This document shows positions 31,405 to 39,012 of a DNA stretch of 64,000 nt, piece by piece. Location: the NCBI RefSeq assembly GCF_019972155.1, contig NZ_BOVL01000012.1:1-64000 (forward strand). Reading direction: 5' to 3'. The stretch's first letter is position 1. Every line of letters starts with the position of its first letter. The stretch comes from Bradyrhizobium sp. RD5-C2. GTDB taxonomy: Bacteria > Pseudomonadota > Alphaproteobacteria > Rhizobiales > Xanthobacteraceae. Below the pieces are notes generated by a model that was not told the DNA's origin, did no database searches, and saw only the letters and a program-made list of their open reading frames with translations. The translations under genes were made by a program, and so were the position numbers.

Positions 31405-32331
31405 TCACTTATTCAGAAAATTCAGCGGCAATCCCGGCCGCGACCAGTCCATCGCGATCAGCTCTCCCTTGCCGGACAGCGTGATGTAGGCGGTCTTCAG
31501 GTCGGGGCCACCGAACGCGATGTTGGTGGTGACGCGGTCGCCGGTCGGCACCTGCTCGACCAATGTGCCGTCGGGTGCGATCACCGAGATGCAGCCGGAG
31601 ATCAGCGTCGCGACGCAGACATTGCCTGATGCTTCGACGGCGAGCGAGTCGAACATCTGGTAACCGCCGAGGCCCGCGATCGGCTTGCCGCGTTCGCCGC
31701 GATAGATCACGTCGCGCGGCTTGATGGTGCCTGGCTCGGACACCTCATAGGCCCACAGCCGTGCGGTCGGCGTCTCCGCGATGTAGACGGTCTTCTCATC
31801 CGGCGACAGGCCGATGCCGTTGGCCGGCAGGATGCCGTGCACGGCCTCGACGATCTCGTTCATGCCGGGCTTCAGGTAATAGAACGCACCGACATCCATC
31901 TCGCGGGCGCGGCGCTTGCCGAGATCGGAGAACCACAGGCCTCCGTGCTTGTCGAACACCAGATCGTTCGGCCCACGCAGCTCATGCTCGCCGCACTTCG
32001 TCACCACGGTCTCGATCTTGCCGGATTGCAGATCGACGCGCTGGATCGAGCCGCCGAGATAATCCTCGGGCTGCGGACCCGGCATGATCATGTTCTTGGT
32101 CGGGATCCAGGAGAAGCCGCCATTGTTGCAGATGTACATCTTGCCGTCGGGACCGAGGGCCGCGCCGTTCGGGCCGCCCGGCACCTTGGCGACGATCTCC
32201 TTGCGCCCGTCGGGATACACCCGGGTCAGCCGCTGGCCGCGGATTTCGACCAGCACGACCGAACCGTCGGGCATGACGACGGGACCCTCGGGAAATTCCA
32301 GATCGGTGGCGAGTACGCGGATATTGGCCAT
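31405..32331 (-). CDS. SMP-30/gluconolactonase/LRE family protein
   Basis: A 308-residue six-bladed beta-propeller. The metal-site residues of the family can be followed: LEFPEGPVVMPDGSVVLVEI (first Glu), GGPNGAALGPDGKMYICNN (Asn), ELRGPNDLVFDKHGGLWFSD (Asn-Asp) and PANGIGLSPDEKTVYIAET. Such enzymes open sugar or other lactones using Ca or Zn. Start at 32331 is chosen for GGGAGG 6 bases upstream. With the nearby GMC oxidoreductase and Baeyer-Villiger monooxygenase it may hydrolyse a lactone they produce (inference). Confidence 0.92.
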   Translation of the reverse strand: MANIRVLATDLEFPEGPVVMPDGSVVLVEIRGQRLTRVYPDGRKEIVAKVPGGPNGAALGPDGKMYICNNGGFSWIPTKNMIMPGPQPEDYLGGSIQRVDLQSGKIETVVTKCGEHELRGPNDLVFDKHGGLWFSDLGKRRAREMDVGAFYYLKPGMNEIVEAVHGILPANGIGLSPDEKTVYIAETPTARLWAYEVSEPGTIKPRDVIYRGERGKPIAGLGGYQMFDSLAVEASGNVCVATLISGCISVIAPDGTLVEQVPTGDRVTTNIAFGGPDLKTAYITLSGKGELIAMDWSRPGLPLNFLNK

Positions 32332-32517
32332 GGCATCCTCCCGGCTCATTTGCTGCAGGCGGATTTTCGAACGGTCCCGCACGCGCAACGTTGTTGTTTC
32401 ATCCTGTTATGGCAAACGGGGTTTGGCTTGCCAAGCAATCCGGGGCGCAACGCTGCCCGGCGTTGAGGTGGGATGATGCCGCAGTAGCGGCGGCGTCGCT
32501 GCCGACATGATCAAGCC

Positions 32518-32649
32518 CGTCATCCCCGCGCAAAGGCTTTGCCTTTGTCGCTGGAGGAGCCGCGAAGCGGCGTCTCGAAGGATGCACGGCCCCGCTGGTG
32601 GCCGTCGACCCTTCGAGACGGCCGCTCCGCGGCCTCCTCAGGGTGACGG
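32518..32649. repeat. Intergenic hairpin repeat, family A copy 3
   Basis: CGTCATCCCCGCGCAAAGGC ... GTCTCGAAGGATGCACGGCCCCGC ... CCCTTCGAGACGGCCGC ... CCTCAGGGTGACGG. The inner arms match other family A copies closely; the left outer arm has diverged with an inserted AAAGGCTTTGCCTTTG palindrome. Confidence 0.75.
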
Positions 32650-32680
32650 TGATGGAGCGCAGGTACACGCTTCTCTCCGT

Positions 32681-32792
32681 TCGTCGTCCTGGCAAAAGCC
32701 GGGATCCATAAGCACCGCGCTTGGTGAAATGGATTCCGGGCTCGCGGTACGCGCGCCCTCAGGTGCGCAATTGCGCAGCGGAGAATGACGGA
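32681..32792. repeat. Composite intergenic repeat
   Basis: CGTCGTCCTGGCAAAAGCCGGGATCCATAAGCAC ... ATGGATTCCGGGCTCGCG ... GGAGAATGACGGAGAG. It combines the start of a CGTCGTCCCGGC type element with the end of a family C-like one. Together with copy 3 of family A it fills the 478-bp gap between the SMP-30 and ispE genes; no gene is seen there. Confidence 0.6.
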
Positions 32793-32809
32793 GAGAGAAT
32801 GGACGTGCG

Positions 32810-33697
32810 CTAGCTCAGCGCACCCGCATGCACCCACCAGCCGGGATGCGCGGCGCGGAGCCTTTCGCCGGCGGCCTGGGCGTCGGTGTCGGTTCCGAAC
32901 ACGGCAAAGCAGGTCGCGCCGGAGCCCGACATGCGCACCAGGCGAGCGCCGCTGGTCTCACGTAGCGCGGACAAGACGTCGCTGATGACGGGCTCGATGC
33001 GCGCGGCGGGGGCTTCGAGATCGTTGGTGCCGCGCGACAGCGCTGTGATCCAATCGTCGACCACGCGGCCGGCGTCCGGCCAGGACGGCCCCTGCATCAC
33101 GACATCGGTGGCGCCGATCAAAAGCTCGCCATGGCGCAGGCCGAGCGCGTTGAAGACATCCCTGGTCGCAACCGGCACGCGCGGATTGACCAGCACGCAC
33201 GGCAGTGTCGGCAGGTCGAGCGGTAGCAGGCCCTCGCCGACGCCGGTCATGTCGCAGGCGCGCGAGGCGACGCACGCCGGCACGTCGGCGCCGGTCTGCA
33301 GCGCGACCTCCATGATCCTGCTGTCGTCGAGCGAGAGCTCGTTGAGCCGCGCCAAAAGCCGCAGCGCTGCGGCAGCATCCGCCGAGCCGCCGCCGATGCC
33401 GGCCGCAACGGGCAGCACCTTCTCCAGCGTGAAATGGCCGACCTCGAGGTCTGCGACGCGCTCACCGAGCAGCCGCGCGGCCTTGAGCACCAGATTATCA
33501 GACGTATCGCCGCAGGCATCGGCCAGCGGCCCCAGCATCGACAGCGACAGCTCGGGGCCCGGCTCGAGCGTGAGACGATCGGCGCAATCGGCAAACGCGA
33601 CGACGCTCTCCAGGTCGTGAAACCCATCGACGCGCCGCCCGACAACCTTCAGCGTCAGGTTGACCTTGGCACGCCCTTCTTCAATCAGCGCCGGCAC
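32810..33697 (-). CDS. ispE: 4-diphosphocytidyl-2-C-methyl-D-erythritol kinase
   Basis: A 295-residue GHMP kinase of the non-mevalonate isoprenoid pathway; it phosphorylates the 2-OH of CDP-methylerythritol. Motifs: N-terminal AKVNLTLKVVGRRVDGFHDL, the GHMP motif PVAAGIGGGSADAAAALRLL (ATP loop), and the third motif RMSGSGATCFAVF near the C-terminus. Asp in the SADAAA region is the usual catalytic base region. It begins with GTG (AGGGG 9 bases upstream). It sits upstream of the TPR gene on the same strand with a family C repeat between. Confidence 0.96.
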   Translation of the reverse strand: MPALIEEGRAKVNLTLKVVGRRVDGFHDLESVVAFADCADRLTLEPGPELSLSMLGPLADACGDTSDNLVLKAARLLGERVADLEVGHFTLEKVLPVAAGIGGGSADAAAALRLLARLNELSLDDSRIMEVALQTGADVPACVASRACDMTGVGEGLLPLDLPTLPCVLVNPRVPVATRDVFNALGLRHGELLIGATDVVMQGPSWPDAGRVVDDWITALSRGTNDLEAPAARIEPVISDVLSALRETSGARLVRMSGSGATCFAVFGTDTDAQAAGERLRAAHPGWWVHAGALS

Positions 33698-33832
33698 GGC
33701 GATAAACCCCTAAAAACAAACATGTGCTGCGATTAGCGTAAATCGCCTCACGATCCTATCCCTTTGTTTGCACGGAAATTCCGCCCTTGGCATGCGCTGG
33801 GCGCGGGCAAACCGTCGTGGCCATCTCTGCTT

Positions 33833-33953
33833 CCGTCATTCCGGGGCGCCCGAAGGGCGAGCCCGGAATCTCGAGATTCCGGGTTCGATGCTCCGCATCG
33901 CCCCGGAATGACGGGAGCCAGAAACGCGGATGCCCGGGACAAAGCCCGGGCAT
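33833..33953. repeat. Family C repeat copy 2 followed by a short palindrome
   Basis: Family C core at 33833-33914: CCGTCATTCCGGGGCGC ... GCCCGGAATCTCGAGATTCCGGG ... GCCCCGGAATGACGG. Immediately after, ATGCCCGGG (33930-33938) pairs with CCCGGGCAT (33945-33953). Both lie between ispE and the TPR gene. Confidence 0.8.
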
Positions 33954-33995
33954 GACGTCTCAATCGGCAATGCAACGCTGGCGAATTGCGCCAGA

Positions 33996-35783
33996 TCAAC
34001 CGCCCTTGCCGTCGTCGTCCTTCTTCTTGTCGGCGGAGGCGGCGTTCGAGGTGTCGTCCGGCAGGCCGTTGTCGATCTTGGCCTGGATCTTCGGCAGCTC
34101 TTCCGGCTCGGGCTTGAGGTCGCGGGCATGCGCCCACTGGAACTTGGCTTCCAGCGTGCGGCCGACGCGCCAGTAGGCGTCGCCGAGATGGTCGTTGATG
34201 GTCGGATCTTCCGGCTTCAGGTCGATCGCGCGCTCGAGGTTCTTCACCGCCTCGTCGTAATTGCCGATCCGATAGTAGGCCCAGCCGAGGGAATCGACGA
34301 TGTAGCCGTCATCAGGACGCTGATCGACGGCACGCTTGATCATCTTCATGCCTTCGTCGAGATTGATGCCCTGATCGATCCAGGAATAGCCGAGATAATT
34401 CAGCACATGCGGCTGCTCAGGCTGCAGCTCGAGCGCCTTGCGCATGTCGGCCTCGGCCTTGTTCCACTGCTTGGAGCGCTCCTCGCAGATGCCGCGGTAG
34501 TAATAGGTGACCCAGGCGTTCTTGTCGCCGCCGGCGGCCGGCAGTGCGTCGATTGCCTGCGAATAGGTGGTGGCGCAGTCGGCGAACTTCTTGCGACCGC
34601 GCTCGATATTGCCGAGCGCGAGGATCGCCTCGATGTCCTTCGGCTGATCCGTGGTGACTTCCTTGAGGATCTTGATCGCCTCGTCGCTGCGGTCGGCGGC
34701 GTCGAGATTGGTCGCGAGCTGGATCTGCGCGTTGCGCTTCAGCGGCGAGGACGCCGGCATCCGCTCATAGACCTTGATCGCCATCTGCGGCTTCTTCACC
34801 GATTCATAGAGATCGGCGAGCGACAGCAGCGCCAGCGGATGGTTCGGCTGCAAATAGAGTGCGAGCTGCAGATAGACCAGCGCGAGGTCCTCGCCGCCGC
34901 GGCGGGTCAGCGTCGCACCGATGCCGTACAGCGCCTCGGCGGCGCCGGCCTGCGGTGAATCGATCAGCGGCGGCAGCTTCTTGCCGGCCTTGGTTTCCTT
35001 GATGCCTTCCAGCACCAGCGGATGACGCGGCAGCTTCTTGTCGAACGCCTCGTACATCGCGGTCGCGGCGGCGGCATCCTTGTTGCGCGAGGTCCAGCGC
35101 GCATATTCGTCGACCGTGCGCAGCATCGAATCGTCGAGCTTGAACACCTTCTCGAAGCGAGCCCCGGCATCCTTCTCCTTGCCGGACAGCTCGTAGATCA
35201 TGCCGGCGTGCAGATCCTTGAAGATCGGATACCATTCGGGGCCGGTCAGCTTGTCGATCGAGGCGACCGCGCCCTTGCTGTCGCCGGCGCCATAGGCGGC
35301 CCAGGCCGACAGCAGCGTCGCCACCAGATCGGTGATCGGGCCGCGCACCGACTGGTTGATGTTGGACTGCGCGGCGGCGTATTTCTTCAGCTTGAGGTCG
35401 CGCACGCCGACGACGAGGCGGGCGACGCGGTTGGCCTTGTCCTGGGTCAGGATGCGGTCGGCGAGCTTCACCGCCTCATCGATGTCGCCGTCGGCGAGCG
35501 AGGAGATGAAGGCGCGGTCGAGCAGCTCGGAATTCTTCGGATCGGTGCGCAGCGCGGAGCGGTAGAACGCCGCAGCCGAGGCCGCATCACGCTCGACACT
35601 GGCGTGGCGGGCGGCCAGATAGCTGCCGGCGGTGGTCAGCGACTTCAGGTCGGTCTTGCTCGGAAATTGCGCGGCATTGTCGGTCGGATGGTCGGGCGTC
35701 TGCGCCGACAGCTGCGCAGGCACGGCAAGCGCCGCGGCAGCTAAAACGGCAATCGTCAGGCGGTTGAAACGGGTGGACAGCAT
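33996..35783 (-). CDS. Exported tetratricopeptide repeat protein
   Basis: A 595-residue protein. The signal peptide (MLSTRFNRLTIAVLAAAALA...QLSAQ) directs export. The rest is a string of TPR helices from about residue 55 to 560; clear TPR wording includes ALALLSLADLYESVKKP, EAILALGNIERGRKKFADC, VLNYLGYSWIDQGINLDEG and IVDSLGWAYYRIGNYDEAV. The C-terminus is an acidic/Lys tail (SADKKKDDDGKGG). It is probably a periplasmic scaffold. Start at 35783 with AAGG 9 bases upstream; an earlier in-frame ATG lacks signal-like sequence. Confidence 0.92.
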   Translation of the reverse strand: MLSTRFNRLTIAVLAAAALAVPAQLSAQTPDHPTDNAAQFPSKTDLKSLTTAGSYLAARHASVERDAASAAAFYRSALRTDPKNSELLDRAFISSLADGDIDEAVKLADRILTQDKANRVARLVVGVRDLKLKKYAAAQSNINQSVRGPITDLVATLLSAWAAYGAGDSKGAVASIDKLTGPEWYPIFKDLHAGMIYELSGKEKDAGARFEKVFKLDDSMLRTVDEYARWTSRNKDAAAATAMYEAFDKKLPRHPLVLEGIKETKAGKKLPPLIDSPQAGAAEALYGIGATLTRRGGEDLALVYLQLALYLQPNHPLALLSLADLYESVKKPQMAIKVYERMPASSPLKRNAQIQLATNLDAADRSDEAIKILKEVTTDQPKDIEAILALGNIERGRKKFADCATTYSQAIDALPAAGGDKNAWVTYYYRGICEERSKQWNKAEADMRKALELQPEQPHVLNYLGYSWIDQGINLDEGMKMIKRAVDQRPDDGYIVDSLGWAYYRIGNYDEAVKNLERAIDLKPEDPTINDHLGDAYWRVGRTLEAKFQWAHARDLKPEPEELPKIQAKIDNGLPDDTSNAASADKKKDDDGKGG

Positions 35784-36241
35784 CACGGTCGCCTTGCTCC
35801 AGGGGTTTAAGGCCACGAAGGATTTACGGCCAAGATCTTCGCGACAAGGTCTTGCGATCAGTCTCAAAATGCGAACCCAAGCGGCGGCATCACGGCGAGC
35901 GACAATGCCGCTTTTGGCGTTTATCCGCAAGGATCGCCCAAAGGTAACCCATGCCGAATCGATTGGCAGATTAGGCCGTTAGGCCCGCCGATCCAGCCAG
36001 CCCACCGCAAGACCCTCCCACTATGGCGGTATCGTGACCGGGCCCGGCATATTCGCGTGCGGAAGCAAAATGCGCCGGATACTGGCGCCGCGGCCCTTGT
36101 TCCGCGTCTCCAGCTGTATCCGGCGTGCAATCCGGCCGCTCCAAGCGAGGAAAGCCCAAGCGGAAGCTGCGGCAGGTTGGCGGCGGCCTCACGCAAATGT
36201 GGTCGGCCGCGTCAGCCTTGCCCTTCAATCGCCTCCGGGCC
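35784..36241. other. Gene-free stretch between the TPR and ETF-QO genes
   Basis: A 458-bp gap. It contains the TPR gene promoter side and the 3' end of the ETF-QO gene; short open frames here lack ribosome sites and protein-like composition. No repeat family or clear terminator was recognised. Confidence 0.5.
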
Positions 36242-37900
36242 TTACATCGCCTCGTAATTCGGACCGCCGCCGCCCTCCGGAGGAACCCAGGTGATATTGC
36301 CGTTGGGGTCCTTCACGTCGCAGGTTTTGCAGTGGACGCAGTTCTGGGCGTTGATCTGGAAGCGCGGAGTGGCGCCCTCCTCGACCCATTCATAGACGCC
36401 GGCCGGGCAATAGCGGTTGGAGGGGCCGGCGAACACGTCGTGCTCCGAGGTCTTCTGCAGGTTCATGTCGGCGACCTTGAGATGGACCGGCTGGTCCTCC
36501 TCATGGTTGGTGTTGGACAGGAACACCGACGACAGCTTGTCGAACGAGATCTTGCCGTCCGGCTTCGGATAGGCAATCGGATGGTGCTGCTTCGACGGAT
36601 CGAGCGTCTTGCGGTCAGGCTTGGCGTGCGACTGGGTGCCGAACAGCGAGAAGCCGAGCGTGTTGCACCACATGTCGAAGCCGGAGAGCGCCATTCCGAG
36701 CAGGTTGCCGAACTTCGACAGCAACGGCTTGGCGTTGCGGACCTTGAACAGGTCCTTGCCGATCGCGGACGAACGCCAGGCATTCTCGTAGTCGACGAGT
36801 TCGTCATTGGCGCGTCCGGCGCCGAGCGCGGCCGCGACGTGCTCGGCGGCGAGCATGCCGGAGCCCATCGCATTGTGGACGCCCTTGATGCGCGGGACGT
36901 TGACGAAGCCGGCCGCACAGCCGATCAGCGCGCCGCCCGGGAAGGAGAGCCGCGGCACCGACTGGTAGCCGCCCTCGGTGATGGCGCGCGCACCATAGGC
37001 GAGCCGCTTGCCGCCCTCGAACAGCTCGCGAATATCCGGGTGCGTCTTCATGCGCTGGAATTCGTCGAACGGCGACAGATACGGGTCGGTGTAGTTCAGA
37101 TGCACGACGAAGCCGACCGCGACGCGGTTGTCGTCGTAGTGATAGAGGAACGAGCCGCCGCCGGTCTTGTCGTTCAGCGGCCATCCCAGCGTATGCTGAA
37201 CCCGTCCCTTGCGGTGCTTGGCCGGATCGATCTGCCAGACCTCCTTCAGCCCGATGCCGAATTTCGGCGGCTCGGAGTTGGCGTCGAGCTTGTAATTCGC
37301 GATCAGCTGCTTGGTGAGCGAGCCGCGCGCGCCTTCGGCGAACAGCGTGTACTTGCCGAGCAGCTCCATGCCGCGGGTGTAGGAATCCTTGTGGCTGCCG
37401 TCCTTGGCGATGCCCATGTCACCGGTCGCGATGCCGCGCACCGCGCCCTTGTCGTCGTAGAGCACTTCGGCGGCGGCAAAGCCCGGATAGATCTCGACGC
37501 CGAGCGCTTCCGCCTTCGGCGCCAGCCAACGGCAGACATTGCCGAGCGAGCCGATGTAGTTGTGATGATTGTGCATCAACGGCGGCATGATGAAGTTCGG
37601 AATGCGGAACCAGCCTTGCGACGTGGTCCAGTAGAAGCGGTCTTCCTTGACCTGAGTCTTCAACGGACAGTCGGCATCCTCGCGCCAGTCCGGAACGAGC
37701 TTGTCGAGCCCGACCGGATCGATCACCGCACCCGACAGGATGTGCGCGCCGACCTCGGAGCCCTTCTCCACCACGACGATCGAGAGCTCGGGATTGAGCT
37801 GCTTCAGCCGGATCGCGGCCGACAGGCCCGACGGGCCGGCGCCGACGATGACGACATCGAATTCCATAGACTCGCGCGGGGGAAGGTCTTCAGCACTCAT
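36242..37900 (-). CDS. etfD: Electron transfer flavoprotein-ubiquinone oxidoreductase
   Basis: A 552-residue membrane-associated flavo-iron-sulfur enzyme. It passes electrons from ETF (acyl-CoA and related dehydrogenases) to ubiquinone. FAD motif: VVIVGAGPSGLSAAIRLKQ; the quinone-site region includes GGYQSVPRLSFPGGALIGC. The C-terminal 4Fe-4S cluster has YCPAGVYEW and NCVHCKTCDVKDP, four cysteines in the expected order. An Irr-like palindrome stands 19-35 bp upstream of the start (37919-37935). The start MSAEDLPPRESMEFDVV is the usual family N-terminus. Confidence 0.96.
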   Translation of the reverse strand: MSAEDLPPRESMEFDVVIVGAGPSGLSAAIRLKQLNPELSIVVVEKGSEVGAHILSGAVIDPVGLDKLVPDWREDADCPLKTQVKEDRFYWTTSQGWFRIPNFIMPPLMHNHHNYIGSLGNVCRWLAPKAEALGVEIYPGFAAAEVLYDDKGAVRGIATGDMGIAKDGSHKDSYTRGMELLGKYTLFAEGARGSLTKQLIANYKLDANSEPPKFGIGLKEVWQIDPAKHRKGRVQHTLGWPLNDKTGGGSFLYHYDDNRVAVGFVVHLNYTDPYLSPFDEFQRMKTHPDIRELFEGGKRLAYGARAITEGGYQSVPRLSFPGGALIGCAAGFVNVPRIKGVHNAMGSGMLAAEHVAAALGAGRANDELVDYENAWRSSAIGKDLFKVRNAKPLLSKFGNLLGMALSGFDMWCNTLGFSLFGTQSHAKPDRKTLDPSKQHHPIAYPKPDGKISFDKLSSVFLSNTNHEEDQPVHLKVADMNLQKTSEHDVFAGPSNRYCPAGVYEWVEEGATPRFQINAQNCVHCKTCDVKDPNGNITWVPPEGGGGPNYEAM

Positions 37901-37918
37901 GATCTTGATCTCAGCCCA

Positions 37919-37935
37919 TTGAGAACGCTTCTAAG
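37919..37935. promoter_or_regulatory. Irr-like (ICE) palindrome upstream of ETF-QO
   Basis: TTGAGAACGCTTCTAAG differs from the perfect bfr element of this window (TTTAGAACGCTTCTAAA) at only two of 17 positions, even in the CGC spacer. It lies 19 bp from the start codon of the 4Fe-4S protein ETF-QO. Confidence 0.6.
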
Positions 37936-38084
37936 CTTTTCAAAAGTCGTTGTTTCCGATTTTTGGCGGAAGGACAACCATGGAATTGCGCTCCCATGGC
38001 TTTGCACGGCCCGGACACCTCAAGAGAATAATCTTTTCCGAAATCGAGCCTCCACTTTTCTCCGCCATGCTCTAGATTGCGCCG

Positions 38085-38912
38085 ATGGCCCTGATGCCCG
38101 ACCCCACCCCTACACTGCAGCAATTGCTGGCCTTTTACCTCGAGGCCGGGGTCGACTGCGCGCTTGGCGACGAGCCGATCAACCGGCTGGACGAGCCCGA
38201 GCCAGTTCCCGCCCCCGCCGCGCCGCGTCCATCAGTTGCACTCAACCCGCTGCGCCCGCCGCCGATGCCCGCCGTTCCGCGCAGCGAAATCACCATCGCG
38301 CCGGACGCTGCGATCGCCTCCGCGCGCGAGGCCGCACGCACCGCACCGACACTCGAAGCCTTGCGCACGCTGATGGAGACATTCGACGGCTGCGCGCTGA
38401 AGCACACCGCGACCCGGCTGGTGTTCGCCGACGGCAATCCACAGGCGCGCGTGATGTTCGTCGGCGAGGCACCGGGCCGCGACGAGGACATCGAGGGACT
38501 GCCGTTCGTCGGCCGCTCCGGCAAATTGCTCGACCGCATGATCGCGGCGATCGCGCTCGACCGCAGCAAAGCCTATATCGCCAACGTCATTCCGTGGCGG
38601 CCGCCGGGCAACCGCACGCCGACGCCGCAGGAGACGCAGGTGTGCCTGCCCTTCATCCAGCGCCATATCGAACTGGTGAATCCAGACGTGCTGGTGACGC
38701 TCGGCAATCCCTCGACCCAGGCGCTGCTCGGCACACGCGAGGGCATCATGCGCACGCGCGGCAAATGGATCGACTACGACACCGGCACGCGCACGATCCG
38801 CGCGGTCGCCACCTTCCATCCGGCCTATCTGCTGCGCTCGCCGTCGTACAAGAGATTGTCGTGGCAGGATTTGCGCGCGATCGCGAAGGTGCTGCAAGCC
38901 GCGACGGCGTAG
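38085..38912 (+). CDS. Uracil-DNA glycosylase, family 4/5-like
   Basis: A 275-residue protein. Motif 1 (FVGEAPGRDEDIEGLPFVGRSG), the central VIPWRPPGNRTPTPQET and motif 2 (HPAYLLRSPSYKR) are those of the family 4 type uracil-DNA glycosylases that remove uracil from DNA. Unlike classical family 4 enzymes with four Fe-S cysteines I count only three cysteines in the whole protein (residues near 25, 103 and 187); the cysteine usual just before RPPGN is a Trp. The N-terminal 80 residues are a Pro-rich linker. It is divergent from ETF-QO. Confidence 0.9.
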   Translation: MALMPDPTPTLQQLLAFYLEAGVDCALGDEPINRLDEPEPVPAPAAPRPSVALNPLRPPPMPAVPRSEITIAPDAAIASAREAARTAPTLEALRTLMETFDGCALKHTATRLVFADGNPQARVMFVGEAPGRDEDIEGLPFVGRSGKLLDRMIAAIALDRSKAYIANVIPWRPPGNRTPTPQETQVCLPFIQRHIELVNPDVLVTLGNPSTQALLGTREGIMRTRGKWIDYDTGTRTIRAVATFHPAYLLRSPSYKRLSWQDLRAIAKVLQAATA

Positions 38913-38925
38913 CCAACTACACGAT

Positions 38926-39005
38926 GTCATTCCGGGGCGGTCCGCAGGACCGAACCCGGAATCTCGAGATTCTGGGTTCGATGCTTCGCATCGCCCCGGA
39001 ATGAC
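38926..39005. repeat. Intergenic hairpin repeat, family C copy 3
   Basis: GTCATTCCGGGGCGGTCCGCAGG ... ACCCGGAATCTCGAGATTCTGGG ... GCCCCGGAATGAC, with one mismatch in the core. It lies between the convergent uracil-DNA glycosylase and GT39-like genes. Confidence 0.82.
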
Positions 39006-39012
39006 GTGTTCC

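Noticed and set aside
35971..36228. Minus-strand open frame of about 85 codons in the gap behind ETF-QO
   Set aside because: No ribosome site, Cys/Pro/Arg-rich composition, and no recognisable domain.
36125..39004. Long plus-strand open frame across ETF-QO and the uracil-DNA glycosylase gene
   Set aside because: It is the antisense frame of ETF-QO and overlaps the glycosylase out of phase; no family pattern is seen.
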